Shown here: piece by piece, positions 22,450 through 34,974 of the stretch
How the letters are laid out: each line of letters opens with the position of its first letter
Numbering within the stretch: the stretch's first letter is position 1
From: Epiperipatus broadwayi
Taxonomy: Eukaryota; Onychophora; Udeonychophora; Euonychophora; Peripatidae
NCBI GenBank assembly: GCA_028023455.1
Contig: JAQFVV010000987.1
Span: forward strand, 72,001 to 136,000
Length of the DNA stretch: 64,000 bases
Reading direction: 5' to 3'
Made by a program: the position numbers and the translations under genes
The notes under the pieces: model-generated
Told to the model about the DNA's origin: nothing
Seen by the model: the letters and a program-made list of their open reading frames with translations, nothing else
Databases searched by the model: none

Positions 22450-23510
22450 TTGAACAATAAAGAGCATTGAATTTTTTTTGAAATAAATAATTGTATAGTT
22501 ACTTGCTCTAGAGGTAGTGTGATGTTTAAGCAGAAAATTGGTAGATTTAGCACAATAGTTTAAATTAAAATATTTTTTTAAAACTTTATTCTGATGAAAA
22601 TTGATTCAAGTACCTTTAATTCTTAAACTTACCATTCTAAAGGCTGTAGAACATTTTAAATGGAAATATTAAAATAACATTCTAATTCTTACATTGAAAT
22701 ATTCAATTGCATATCTCAACATGCACATATTAAGTTCATTTCTCAATAACTTACTACATTGTAGCTTTTATCACCCATGAAAGGATATATTAAATTCCAC
22801 TTATTTCTCACACTCTATTTTTTTCAAATTCAAATTACTATCTAAATCAAAATATGTCTAATATATAGGAAATGACTCTTAATAATTCTTAGCTATACTC
22901 ACATATATATTTATAATATTGAAAAATTTACGATATAAAATATATCAAAAGCACAGATTCTCTAATTGTAACATATAAATAACATTAACATCTCATATAA
23001 ATACATGTCTAATTGGCAAACTGACAAAATGAATTCAACTTTGTCTGCAATCTAAGGATTTGTTTAAGACAAGTTTACATAACATTAACTATAAGAATGC
23101 TACATTGAAATTGGCTCAACATAAAGGATACAAATGTCTTGATTGCTTGGGAGTTCACAAGAAATTTGAACACCTGAAAAGTGCCAAAACTGGAATTGAT
23201 CTGAGGAGCTTTCATTTTAGAGTCTGACACCACTGGACTAAAACAAATGTAGAAACATCTTTATTAATATGTAATATTAGAAAATTTAAAATATGAAACA
23301 TTATGTAAATATTTTGAGAATGAAAATCTTTCCAACTGCCATAACATAAATAACATCACATTTTATAGAAACTTCCATCTAAATTATCAAGTAGACAAAA
23401 TAATAGGAACTTTGCATTCACTTCAAGAATTTATTTGGAAGACTCATGTTTCTGCAGGATGTTAATATTATTTATATATGGCAGTTTGAAAGATTTTTGT
23501 TCTCAGTGTA
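22450..23510. other. Gene-free AT-rich DNA
   Basis: Nothing recognised beyond AT-rich sequence. A short piece at 22620-22690 (acattttaaatggaaatatt) resembles the centre of the foldback at 49343-50095. Confidence 0.4.
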
Positions 23511-23515
23511 TATAT

Positions 23516-23672
23516 ATAAGACATGTTTTGCAGATTCATCCATGTAAGGTTTTAATTAAATATTCCATTTTGACTTGATCACACAAGCCCTCAACTGGTT
23601 TCTATGATCAAGTCAAAATGTTGGAATATCTAATTAAAATCTTACATGGATAAACCTGCAAAATATGTCTTT
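23516..23672. mobile_element. Foldback element, arms about 65 bp
   Basis: agacatgttttgcagattcatccatgtaa-type left arm and its complement at the right are separated by a 25-bp centre (cacaagccctcaactggttt). Arm identity is high: only a few mismatches over about 65 bp. No coding content. Confidence 0.75.
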
Positions 23673-23732
23673 TATATCTGTAACCCATGAAATCATTCAT
23701 ATGAACATATATATATATATAAGTGTTATATT

Positions 23733-24180
23733 GTTCAAGACTAGATAGGTTTATAAGTAACTTCATAGAAATCAGTCAACATTTAGATAGTACCAATATC
23801 AATAACAATCAACAATCTCAATCTGTTGTCAAGGCAATCACTTTTTAATAATAAAAGTGGAATCCAACTTTTATTTATAACCCAATGTATTTATATAGAC
23901 ACTAATGATTGCAACTTGATCACAGAGATTGAAATTATTGATACAAAGAAGTTTTAATAAGGAGGTTTACTTAAATTTCTTTATATCAATAATTTCAGCC
24001 TCTGTGGTCAAGTTGCAATATTTAGTGTCTATATAAATATATTGAACCATAAATAAAGATGGGATTCCACCTTTATTGTTAAAAGGAGATTGTCTTGGTA
24101 GTAGATTGAGATTGTTCATTGTTATTGATATTGGAATTGTCTAAGTGTTGATTGATTTCTATGAATTTATAAATGTATAT
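23733..24180. mobile_element. Foldback element, arms about 200 bp
   Basis: The left arm (about 23745-23960) and right arm (about 23975-24175) are inverted copies. They share an outer catagaaatcaRtcaaca block, caatatcaataacaat, the gtcaaggcaat motif, aaagtggaatcc and atagacactaa. The centre is short. Single-arm relatives are at 34800-34965 and 60480-60575. Confidence 0.75.
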
Positions 24181-24230
24181 ATCTTGAATATTTTTATGGA
24201 TTTATATTGTAAGTAGATTAAAGTGTGGGG

Positions 24231-24770
24231 TCATTTCCATGTAAATTATCTTGAGATATGTTATAACAGTGATATTGCTAGGGAAACTATCAACAGCCAC
24301 TGATAGCTTCCAGGCTAAACTACCTTTATATTCTATTGTTGATTAAGACACAATTTGTTATATGGATTTGATCCCAGAAAACTATTTTTACAATCATCAA
24401 AATTCAGAAGATTCAACATTTTTTTAAACATTCTGTGAATAAATTTAATTAGAGATAAAAGATCTTTTTTTATTTCTAATCCAAGTTGTTATACAAGTCT
24501 CTGGGAGGTAAAATATTATTCACAGGATGTTTAAAAAAGTTATGACATTCTGAAACCTGGTGATGCTGGGATTAAGTCCATATAACAACTTGGGTTATAA
24601 AAGAGATCTTTTATCTCTATTTAAATCTATGATTAAAAGCTATTAATGAACAATAGAACAAAAATTGGGTTAATCTCAGGAGCTATAAGTGATGGGTGAT
24701 AGTTTCCCTGGCAACACCACAGTTAAAAATACATTTGAAACTAATTTACATAGAAATGACTCCATACTAT
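24231..24770. mobile_element. Foldback element with nested inner palindrome
   Basis: The outer arms are tcatttccatgtaaatta at 24231-24248 with the complement near 24750-24768, and gggaaactatca with tgatagtttccc. An inner inverted pair brackets the middle: agataaaagatctttttt / aaaagagatcttttatct and ccaagttgttata / tataacaacttgg. No coding sequence. Confidence 0.65.
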
Positions 24771-25174
24771 AATTTGTTTATACATACTAAAATGAAAGTA
24801 TGAGAAAAAATTATTACAGTCAACAGTAACTCTGGAAACAATTGTGTAGAATATTAATTTATATAAGTATATCCAACATTGCAGCATAATAGCATTTGCT
24901 CTTATCTGGGAAAAGACATTGTTACTAAGTCACTGTAAAAATGTAGAAAGTTAAAAAATTAATTAAAATCTACAGAAGGAAATAGAACATGCATCATTGC
25001 AGAATAAAAAAATAAAACCAATTAAAGATTATACTATTTTTATCTAATCAGAGTAAAAATCAAACTCAAGGTAATGGATCAAATAATAAAATTCTAATTT
25101 AAATTTAATTGACAATTTCTATGTTCTTCCATATAAATGATGTGTGATCATAATATTACATTTGTTTATAGAGT

Positions 25175-25450
25175 TCAATTTTTCAAGATATCTACAGCTT
25201 CTCTAAATGTATTTTGATGATGATTGGTACATTTAGGTAGGACTTTGTTCTTGGAGAAATCAGTATTTAAGATAGGAATAGAAAGTGCTGGTGATGATGA
25301 AAAATAATATTTTACTGCAATATTGTTGTTATCCCTTCCAGTAGTAATATGATAGTTATCCATTCCTATAATGTGGCTTGGCATACTCCTTAAGAAATTT
25401 CATAAACTATGATGGAATTTCATATTTCTAATGTTTTCCAATTCATTTAT
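25175..25450 (-). pseudogene. Penelope-like GIY-YIG endonuclease relic
   Basis: The minus-strand frame ending at 25175 reads SHIIGMDNYHITTGRDNNN, then SSSPALSIP, then NTDFSKNKVL and HHQNTFREAVDIL. It aligns with the domain at 13735-14046: the YIG box has become IIG, the SSS-A-L block is kept, and NIDFS-type and R-EA-I blocks with the catalytic Glu region are retained. The GVY box upstream is damaged. About 70 codons remain open, so decay is fairly recent or by chance sparse. Confidence 0.7.
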
Positions 25451-25964
25451 GAGGGAATTTGAAAAGTGAGCTCTACATTCTGCATTGCACAAATTAATGA
25501 CCTGTTTTTTGTTTTTATACATCGAAAAGAAATACCAAATTATTTTTAATTATATGTCAATAGTCATTGCCCCTAAATTAAGTTTATTACTGAAACAGAG
25601 ATGAATGAATAACTCCCTTTTTTATTATTATTGTTTCCAAAACAAAAAAATATGATCTAAACTTGTCTATAAATAAAAAATATACACATGTTGGTAGATA
25701 TTTGAAGGCATTATCTTATCATTCAACTCAGGTCTAATCTGAAGCTCAGCTTCTTTCTTTTAAACGATAATGTTCTAGAATCCACTATAATTAAAAGAGG
25801 AGCAATACACTAAATTAAAAACTTTAAAATGAAAAAAATAATAACTATTTTGCTAGGATATGTTTTTTAATATAAAAAGAACCATAGATCAAATTAGTTA
25901 TGTATGAGAGGACATAATTTTGAGGCAACATTTTCTATTGAACAAACGATTATTGATATTCTAT

Positions 25965-26235
25965 TGATATTCTAGGTAAACCTAAGGATATGATTTCTCT
26001 TGAGGTTCAAGGAGTCTATAAGATTCCTTGTTTAAGTATGCCAAATTACATAAATAGGATTCAGTAATCCTCATTTTAATGGTAAAAAAGATGAACATGC
26101 TAGTGCAGTAAAGTATCATTTATCTGATGCCCATATTTTAGATGCTGGTCATCATATTGAGTTTTCCAAGATCAAAGTCATATCTAAATGAACGAATTAC
26201 CATCAAAATACATTAAAAAAAATCATAAAGATCTT
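25965..26235 (+). pseudogene. Penelope-like GIY-YIG endonuclease relic, opposite strand
   Basis: Plus strand: DMISLEVQGVYKIPC (GVY box intact), a damaged YIG region (NYINRIQ), a frame change, then DEHASAVKYHLSDAHILDAG with HHIEFSKIKVIS. These are the same blocks in the same order as the other two relics. Frameshifts and stops make it non-functional. It lies 500 bp from the minus-strand copy, facing away. Confidence 0.7.
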
Positions 26236-26689
26236 GCAAAGAAAAAAACTTTATTCTCAAACATAATTAGATGACCAAACTTACTGCCTTGAGTTTGATA
26301 TTCATTTCTGAGGTAGACAAAAATACTTTGTGTTCTAATATTTCGTTCATTAATATTGCACATTATTCTTCTACAGATTTTAATCAATTCTTTATAACTT
26401 TCTATGTCTTTGTAGTATTCATGTAATAATATAATTTCCCATTTGAGAGCAAATGCTATATTGTTAAAATGTCATATATATTTATCCATTATAATTTTTT
26501 ATCATGGTTGATCCCAGAAACTATTAAGGATAATAATATATAAGAAGCTAATTAAAGTCTTTAAGTAGTTTATTGTAGGTAAAGCCTTCTCCAATGGCCC
26601 TTTAAAAAAATAACAAGATACCCACTAACTTTAGATAGCTGGTTGGATTGGTAATGGACTGACTACAGAAAAATAAAAATTTCAAGCCT

Positions 26690-26710
26690 ATTGAAAAAAA
26701 AAAAAAAGTT
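26690..26710. repeat. Poly-A tract
   Basis: A run of about 15 A residues; no retroposon body recognised before it. Confidence 0.6.
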
Positions 26711-26719
26711 TACTGAAGC

Positions 26720-29400
26720 CACATTCTAATTCAGATTATAGATATAGTGTGGATATGGGGTATCATCCAAGCATTTTCACATATACACATACAGTGTAAG
26801 CTCGCACATGAAGATAAATTTAAATACATGCATGTGTACAAAACAGATCTTTTTTTCTTCAATTTTATCTAATTGTATTTAAATTTTTTAATCTAACATA
26901 AAATAATACGAGTTTATTCATTTTTATTATTATTAATCCTTCATTTTTTGATTACTGTTTAAACTTTTATTTATATTAAAAAATAATCAACTGATATTTT
27001 GTGATTTTTTTTAAAGAAAAACATTTTAATTATAACAATCTAGAGAAATGAATTGTCATAGAATTTAAATAGTGGCAGAAACTAAGTCTTTAATTATGAC
27101 AATGCATATTTAACATGAATATTTTATTAAAATTAACATCCAAAACTGATCATAAATTTGACAGAAAAATCGATCAAAGTTTTTATTGGAATTATACACG
27201 GAAATTCAAACCTTTTTTTTTTCAGAAAAAAAAATTCAATGTATAAAATTTTTACGGCACGTTATCACATTTCAATTGTAACTTGAAAATAGAGCGTTCA
27301 AGATAGCCGCTGTCTAAATTGATCAACGCGAAGTAGAAATGATACATCTGTTCTTTCAATATGTAAATAAATGCAGTGAAAATTCTATATATAACTGTTT
27401 TATTAAATTAAGTCTGTTAGTAAAATTCATTATTTGTAAAATACAAAATTGCAATACTGTGGTGAAGAAAAACGAATTATGCAGCCAATAATGTACTTGA
27501 ATATAGCAACATTAATTCAGAAGAATCGATCTTGCCTTAGTCATTTTAAAAAAAGCTATTATTTTAATGAATTGTAATACCAGTTATATTACTAGTATTG
27601 TACTCTGTTTAGTACTGTGTTAAAATGTTGAACTTAGGAATGAAAGATTTCAAAATAAATTCTTAGTTGAATAAAGTAAAAAATCCAATCTTAACCAAAT
27701 GATTGAAACGATGTAATCAACCTATTACATGAGTGCTTAAAAACCACCAATCCTTCCAAACAACCAAGTCACATTTATTACTGAAACTCATAATAATTTT
27801 GATGTTGAAATTTTTGATGCAGATGTCAAGTTATATAGAAAAAAAACTCAAACAACTAAAATTCCAATCTTTTTATTACCGTTTTTTTATAACCTGACAT
27901 CCCCCCCCTCTCAAAAAAAAAAAAAGAAAAAAAACTTTGAAATCTTATCAGCCTTGACATACTTGATGATGATGTAAAAAATATCTAATAAATTGTAAAA
28001 AATACTTCTACAAATAATGGAATGGTTTATTTCTTGGCAGGATTCATTGAAATAACAAAGTTAATCATTATTCATAAAAGTTTATATTTTGAGTTCAATA
28101 TTCTACTGTTGCATTAAATAGTGCAGAGCAAACCTGTCTCTAAGTGAATTCAAACTATGACTTTTAAATAAAAGAAGATGTTTCTTTACAGTATAATAAT
28201 AAAATGATTCTTAGTAATTTTTTTCAAAAAATCATAGCTTTGAAAATAAAAAAAAACAAAATTGTTTAACTGATTATTTCTGATATGAAATAACTTAATA
28301 AAATAATCATAAATTACTCCAGTATTCCTTCATAACCCAAATTTTCATGTTCTTATTGATTAATTCAGGAAAAAATTAATCTCCATAACTTTTATAAATG
28401 TAATAGTATTTGAAAAACAATCAGTGAAGGTATACTCTTTTATTCATTTATTTTTAATTTAGTTGAAAGCGCTAAAAAATTTGATTCTGTTCAAATCCAA
28501 TTTGGATAGATATCTAGAATAAATTTGCTCAAATATCTTTCTATATTCACGATTCAATGTTTTTTCTATAAAATAAAGCTTTAGGATTGAAAAAATTATA
28601 AAGATTGCTAGCACACTAAAGTTATAGCCAAGTATTATTCACTGGCATGATGAAGTCAAAGACGTCATCAATTTTCCTGATAAAAATATCTTCTTATATA
28701 AATAATCTTCAAATTAATACTTTGTAAATTTTTACTAAAGGAATTATATGTAACTTCAGAAATTAATGTTAAAAGTGTAAAAGTCTTTAAATTGGAGAGT
28801 ATTATGATGATAAATTGGGAAGTGTTAAGCAATAGCAAAATATTATTGAAGATAACCAAGTATGTTAATTAATACCTTTTTGTTGAGATTACAAACCTGC
28901 TTTTTGTCAAAAATAATCAATTAAAAATACATGATTTAATTATTATAATAAATCCAATTTATTATATTTGCCTTTAATAATTCATAATTATTATTAATAA
29001 AATAGCTCTTATGTAAATTAATATAGATAAAAAACTACACCTTTCCTATATGTATAGACACCCACTCAGACACATACACACAAGAGAGCTTATTATTTCA
29101 TTAGCCAAGTAACTTACCATGATTAAGACTTGGATGAAATCCAAATAGAATTTGGAAATTTGCGTAGGCAATTACCCAATAGACATCCCAATTATTAGTT
29201 ATTGGTTGGTATATAGGTATTTAGATATTTTAGGATAGAGGATGAAACAAAAAAAAACCCTGATGTCCATAAAACCTCTTCCCATTTGGAAGTTGGCCAT
29301 CTTAATGAATAATAATTTCTTCTTTATTTATCAAAAGAGAGATAACTAAAGAGATATTTGACCCACATTAGAATATTTAAGAGCTATTAACTAATTAAGG
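26720..29400. other. Gene-free AT-rich DNA
   Basis: No coding homology was recognised. C-run and A-run low complexity at 27901-27930. A slightly GC-richer island at 27250-27340 has no frame of note. Confidence 0.45.
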
Positions 29401-29439
29401 ACATAAAATGTTAATATTAAATGGGGAAAATATTTAAAA

Positions 29440-31830
29440 AAAAGTTGGATAAAATTGAATGAAATTAAATAGTAAACTATTGGTTGATATTAATTAAAGT
29501 GGAAGAGATGGGAGTAAAAATTTTTGGAAATATATTAAAAGAAGGAAGGTAGGGAGAGAGAAGTATTGTTATTAGATAATAAAGAAAAAGTATGTAGCTC
29601 TAGTGAAAAATTAGAGATAATCTTAAGTATGTAATGGATATAGAAAAGATGTTAGATGTAAACAGAGTGAAAACAAACATAAAAGCATATGGTAATGGAA
29701 ATATTAGATTTATAGAAAATGAATTGAATGAGACAGGGAAGAAATTGAAAAGTGGAAAGGCAAAAGGTTAGATGAATGAGCTGAAGAGATGGTGATGAAT
29801 TTAAGGAAATAGAACAAAATTAAATCTATTATCATGTATAAGATGACACAGAAGAGAGAATTTGTAGATAGCTGGAATAATACAAGAGTAAGGCTGTTAT
29901 TTAAAAGAAAGGATAGCCATAATGTCAGTGTTATATAAAGTTTTTGCATATATATGGAGGCTGGAAGAGTGGCAAAATGGATGGAAGAAAATAATATATT
30001 GGGAGAAATGCAAGGTGGTTTTTAATCAGATAGGCATATAGGAGATAGTTTGTTTGTAGTCACATAACTTATAGTTATGAGTAGGAATACAAGTAGGCAG
30101 TTTTATAGATGTAGAGAAGGCATATGATAGAGTAAATAAAGAATAGATTATGGGTAAGTTTAGTAAATTTGGAAATGAATGGGGCTTTAGTGGATCTTAT
30201 TAAGAGATTGTATGAAAATAATTACTATACATATCAATTATGAAATATAGAATCAGTTAGAGTTAAAAGTGTGGTGGGACTAAGGCAAGGATGCCCTATA
30301 TCACCTATTTTGTTTTAGTTATACTTGAGAGAAATGGAGAAAGCAATAGAAACTAGGTATATGGGGTAGAGACATTAATAACTGGCAAGGAAATGTATAT
30401 ATTACCAGGTTTTTTATTTGCTGATGATATGGTCTCATGGACAGAAAGTAGGGAAGATATGGAAGTTATGCTCAAGACATACACAAGGGTGGGTAAAGAG
30501 ATGGGGATTAAATTTAGTGAAAAAAAAATCAAAAGTAATGATGATAAATGCGGGAAAAGAGAAGAGAAATAATTTTTAATGGGGGATATAAAGTTAAATG
30601 TGAAAATAAGTATACCTATTTGGGAATTGTCTTAAGTAATTAGAGAAATTGCTTGGATGAATGGGAGAAAAAATTGATAAATAAAGCAAAGCAAAGAAAA
30701 GGATTAATAAAGAAATTAATAGTGTTTTCATATAATAAATATGGTATAGCAAAAATTGTATGGAAGGGAGTGGCATGGTAGCAATGTGTTATGAGATAGT
30801 AAAAATGAATGTTAGATTACATAAAAAAAGTATAAAGAGAAGTAAGTAGATATGCATTAGATGCAGATGTGTGGATGGCAAAGAAGACAATTCAAGGAGA
30901 AATGGAATGACCAAGTTTTTATTTGAGGATTCAAAATGAAAATGTTTGATAGATTGCAATTTATGAATAATAAAGAATTGCCAAAATAGTATTTAATTGG
31001 TTTATGAGTAAAAAATAGGCAACAAGATGAGTGAGAAAGTTAGTATGGAATGCAGAAGATTTGGATAAAGACTTTATGTCAGTATACTTATACAAAAGAT
31101 AGGATGTTTGTGTTAGGAGAATTGTTGATCATTATAGTAGTAAAGAATAGGATAAAAGAATAGATGTATTAATAAAAAATAGGGAGTTGGAGAGATAAAG
31201 AACTAATATGGAGAGTAAAAAGAGTTTAAATATATATATAAAATAGAATAGTGGATGTGAGTTAAATTTATGATATTAGCAAGGAAAGTAGTTTACTGTT
31301 TAAGGCTTGAATAGAATTGTTAGCAACAAGGAAATATACACATAAATGGTGAAATGTGGATGATTTAGTCTGCAAGTTATGTGAGGAAGGCATAGAAAAT
31401 ATTAAACATCTGTTAATTGAATGTAAATGCTTGCAAGAAGAAAGGGTACAAATAAAAAAATTGTTGTAGTATAAATATAAACAAAGTGATTATATAGAAA
31501 GTGGGTTCTTGGTTTTTATGCTGGGTCTGGAAAAAGATAAAGGGATTTACATATAAAGACCATAGAATGAAAAAAATAATATTATGGAAATGAGATGGAG
31601 CAGGATAGAGAAGAATAAGAGAAAAACTTAGGGTGGGGAATGGTAAGGGAAGATGGCTAACAGGTTTCTTTAGCTATAGTGGCTGAGAGATTTCTGACTC
31701 TGAGAAAGGAAAAGCCATAGTGCATAGCATGTCTTAATGAATAATGTTTTTTACTTTACTGTTTCTCAATAGTGTGTAGGATAGGTGGAGAGATTTTTAT
31801 CCTGCAATAAACTTAATTTACCTTTCACCT
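29440..31830 (+). pseudogene. Non-LTR retrotransposon (LINE) reverse-transcriptase relic
   Basis: The longest transposon relic here, all on the plus strand in shifting frames. Domain order: KSGKAKGLDE (29744); WNNTRVRLLFKRKD (29872); VLYKVFAYIWRLEEW (29930); FIDVEKAYDRVNK (30102), the first catalytic Asp motif; VGLRQGCPISPILF (30274); LPGFLFADDMVSW (30401), with the catalytic FADD intact; KYTYLGIVLSN (30609), thumb. Near 31370 comes VCKLCEEGIENIKHLLIEC, the C-x2-C...H-x4-C knuckle found at many LINE C-termini. Numerous stops and frameshifts; no endonuclease domain recognised, so it is 5'-truncated. The 3' end is placed near 31830 by loss of homology only. Confidence 0.85.
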
Positions 31831-31849
31831 ATGTGTGTTGGATTATCTG

Positions 31850-32520
31850 AATTAAAATTCGATTTGCAATTCATGTATATATTTTAAATAAGCGAAATTG
31901 GATATGGTCCCAATAATATTTAATATATTGTGTGTATTAGACGTAGTGGACAGGTTTTATTTGTATTATTTATGTTAATTGTTTTATCACATTAAATATG
32001 TAAAAAACATATTTTATTGCATAAAAAAGTCATTATGAATTTTATGAATTATTTATTTCTTCATAATATAAATCATTGTAGAAACTTAAAATATTTGATA
32101 TTTAGACTTTATATGAGAGAAATTAATATATCATTTCTACTTTGCGGCGAAGTTAAGCTTTGTTAAATCCCATACTGGGAGGTAATAAATATATTGTAGA
32201 TAAATGGAATTTTGAGATTCGTGTATGGTTTTTGCCAACTTTCATTAGAATTTAAAAAAAACATTAAATATGAAAACCGACATTATTAGTAACGTGCAAT
32301 GTTTTATCATAAATAGACATAATTTAACACCAAATTTATCTTTTTAAAATAGTATTCATAAAATTTGTTTTTCTCTCTTTTTATATATAGTATTTACAAA
32401 TAAAATAATTAAATTTTAATGAACTAATACATTTCAAATTATATATATGTAAACTGATTAAATTTGTATATATATATACTGTGTATATATTTGTACATAT
32501 CTATATAATGAAATTGTGCA
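31850..32520. other. Gene-free AT-rich DNA
   Basis: Nothing recognised; TA-rich runs at 32440-32510. Confidence 0.45.
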
Positions 32521-32524
32521 CCCG

Positions 32525-32965
32525 TATGTATACACAGTGTGTTCCCGTAAAAAATAATTGATGGAAAGTAAAACATAAGATATTATTTATGTTTTGGTTT
32601 TTATTAGTGATTTTCTCAAAATAGTATCCTTGTGACTTATTACACCATTGGAAATGATTGCAAAACTGTTTAAAATGGTTTTTGAAATCCTCTTAAAATC
32701 GTTGGTTGTAACTTTGTTGCAAACTCTGGATGTTTTAAATTGTGCCATGACGTTTCTTTCATGTCCAACGTTAATTTTGAGAGTATAAAAATCAGTGGGA
32801 GGGAAGTTAAAAGAATAGGACAAATGCTTAAGCATAATAAAGTTTTTTTTTGACCTAAACGTTGTGCACAATCTTGGCCTGATTGTTGTGCAACAATGAT
32901 CAAAAAGCCTTGCTTATGATATGCAGGACATTTGCACATAATGTTGACCTTTAAGTGATCCAAAG
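32525..32965 (-). pseudogene. Mariner-type transposase C-terminal relic
   Basis: Two overlapping minus frames together give the mariner catalytic end. LSYSFNFPPTDFYTLKINV (near 32820-32770) corresponds to the PPYSPDLAP.DF.LFP segment with the last catalytic Asp. Near 32650-32610, a third frame reads CNHFQWCNKSQGYYFEK, matching the CF..W..RW..C....G.YFE terminus. Frame changes between them kill it. The sequence beyond the stop (gtgtgttcccgtaaa, 32540) resembles a mariner end. The N-terminal half may have been cut off by the foldback starting at 33055. Confidence 0.6.
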
Positions 32966-33159
32966 CAACTAAATAATATTTATCTTCTGATATTCAAGAA
33001 TATTTTTATAAAGAATAATGCCTTTAGAATAAATAATAAAAAAGAATAGCTGTACACAGAGGCAAAACTCTCCATACAGTAGTGCCACTCCATGTAAGAC
33101 AGAGTAATAAATGGACACTGGAAGGTTTGTGCATAAAATCCCTATCTAGTTCCTACTCA

Positions 33160-33212
33160 TCCTATATTCCCAGACTAATTTCTAGCTTTTGGTCTTCATC
33201 AGTGAGGAGCCT
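33160..33212 (-). ncRNA. Hammerhead-like motif, family A left arm
   Basis: The minus strand has intact CTGATGA (33196-33202) and GAAA (33179-33182) with a cleavable ttagtc. Stem I tcctca faces tgggaa (mostly paired). Stem II is poor: an A/A opposition at its base and few pairs. Activity is doubtful without a better stem II. Confidence 0.45.
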
Positions 33213-33694
33213 TGAATCTGAGACCACTGCACTTAAATCTTAGAATCTATGCAATCCTCCAGCAGCCATCTTTTACCTTATTAGCTAACTATAAACCTTT
33301 AAGTCCAAAATAAAAACACAATATTGTTTTCAATTTTAGCTTATTAGCTTGTATGATCATATAAATCTGAACTTAATTCAGCATCCATACTTTTTGGTGT
33401 CTTTACTAATCAGTCACAACAACTTGTGTAAGCATAAAGAATGTGATCATGTGATGTTTAGTGGTTTAATACCAATCCTACAAAATAAATTATGGCAATT
33501 GTGGGTATTAAAGAATCAAAGACACTAAAAATTTATGGATGATGAACTAAGTTCAGATCTATATGACTATACAAGCTAATGAGCTTAAATTGAAAACAAG
33601 ATTGTGTTTTCATTTTGGACTCAAAGCTTTATAGTTAGGTAATAAAGTAAAAGGTGACAGCTGGAGAGTTGCATTAGATCCTAAGATGTAAGTA

Positions 33695-33760
33695 CAGTGC
33701 TCTCAGATCTAAGTTCCTCACTAATGACAGCCACAAGCTAGAAACTAGTCTGGGGGTATT
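33695..33760 (+). ncRNA. Hammerhead-like motif, family A right arm
   Basis: The core reads CTAATGA (one substitution), then GAAAC, ta, GTC. Stem I tcctca pairs with tggggg using one or two wobbles. Stem II is again weak. Confidence 0.4.
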
Positions 33761-34254
33761 GAATGAGTAGGCACTAGATAGGGATTTTATGCATCCCCCT
33801 GCATCCATTGATTACAAAGGCTTGCACTTAATGGCATTACTGTATGGAAGAGTTTTACCTTTGTGTAGCAGCTTGTGCAAGCATAAAGAGTGGTGGTTAT
33901 GTGATTTTTAGTGGGCTAAGAATAATTGTAAGTTGGTTCTTTTGCATTCATATTTTTTTTTTGGTTTTCTTTGGTCTGGTGCTTGATTGACAGCTTATTG
34001 TGAAAACATTATTTTCCATAACCCATTACAACATTTAACAAAAATTTTGGACTTGCAGTTGCAGTTTTTTGCATGTGTCTACAATGTTCCTTTCTCATGT
34101 TTTTTTTGTTATCATCAACAGATAAAGCATGCACATTCCTTCGGTTTTTTCAAATCTTCCATTAAAATCTAATAGGCAGGGTTTTTAGTAATTCCATTGA
34201 GTTTCTTAATAAGTATGATAAACACATGGTGATTAGTTATAAATTTTTTGAACG

Positions 34255-34465
34255 TTTTCTCCATTTCCAATTGCTTTGGTGCAGTTGTCTTCAGTGCTCT
34301 TTCTTTCTACCATCACAAAATTATGTAAATCACTTAAAAATATTTTTGAAATCTATTGCTTCACTATTATACACAGTTTAAATTATTTTAAAAGTTTCAG
34401 TAGAAGTTTTGCCCAATTTAAAACAAAATAATATAACATCATTCAATCATAGATCTTTTATGTTG
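34255..34465 (-). pseudogene. Mariner-type transposase N-terminal relic
   Basis: The minus strand reads LFCFKLGKTSTETFKII, a stop, TVYNSEAIDFKNIFK and, after stops, FCDGRKKSTEDN. This is the mariner helix-turn-helix start (FCFKLGKTA.ETFEM....FEWFKRF.DGR.S.ED). The order and spacing agree with the plus-strand relics at 53740 and 62260. No catalytic region follows in alignment. Confidence 0.7.
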
Positions 34466-34619
34466 CAACTCATGATCCAGATACACTAGAAATTAAAAAA
34501 AAATGTGGTAAAGAGACAAACTATGTATCTACATAATATGTGTCTAGTCTTCAGTTATCAGTTTAATCTGACATGTCCTTATACCTTAATATTACTATCA
34601 TATATCAAATATATAAAAT

Positions 34620-34970
34620 ATTCAAGTCACCTTCCCAAACATTATGTTTTTCAGCAGTTCCCTCTGTGAATAATTATAAAGTCAGAAATTCAGACTTTTT
34701 ATTTATTCACAGAGGGTATTACTGAAAACATAACATTTGGGAGAGTGATTTGAACATTTTGTATTTGAATGTTTAACTAGTGATATATACACAGGGATGA
34801 TACTCAAAGCTAAATGGGTTTATAAGTAATCATTAAAACCAGACAACACTTAGAAAATTCCAATATCAACAAAATATCAAACTGTTGTCAAGGCAACAGT
34901 TTGAGATTGTTGATGGTTATTGATGTTGGGATTGTCTAAATGTTAACTTGTTTTAATGATATATATATAC
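34620..34970. mobile_element. Composite foldback
   Basis: An inner hairpin has arms of about 60 bp (tcaagtcaccttcccaaaca ... with the complement ending near 34753; ccctctgtgaataa pairs with ttattcacagaggg). It is followed by a second inverted pair, cacttagaaaattccaatat / attgatgttgggattgtcta, that meets at tgttgtcaaggcaacagtt. This second part belongs to the 23733-24180 family. Confidence 0.65.
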
Positions 34971-34974
34971 ACAC

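Larger units (their letters stand above)
33055..33925. mobile_element. Family A foldback element, longest copy, arms about 340 bp
   Basis: Termini are ggcaaaactctccatacagt at 33061 and the inverted actgtatggaagagttttacc at 33840. Arms run inward through taatcaatggac/ccattgatta, ataaaatccctatctagt, the hammerhead-like block, ctctcagat, gatcctaag, tatagttag and attgaaaacaa. They reach a non-palindromic centre of about 115 bp (33400-33515). No coding sequence. The element is non-autonomous; its RNA or single strand would form a long hairpin. Confidence 0.8.

Noticed and set aside
27325-32160. Inverted agtagaaatgata match at 27330 and 32130 as ends of one large element
   Set aside because: Only about 14 bp match, no further pairing, and no target duplication.
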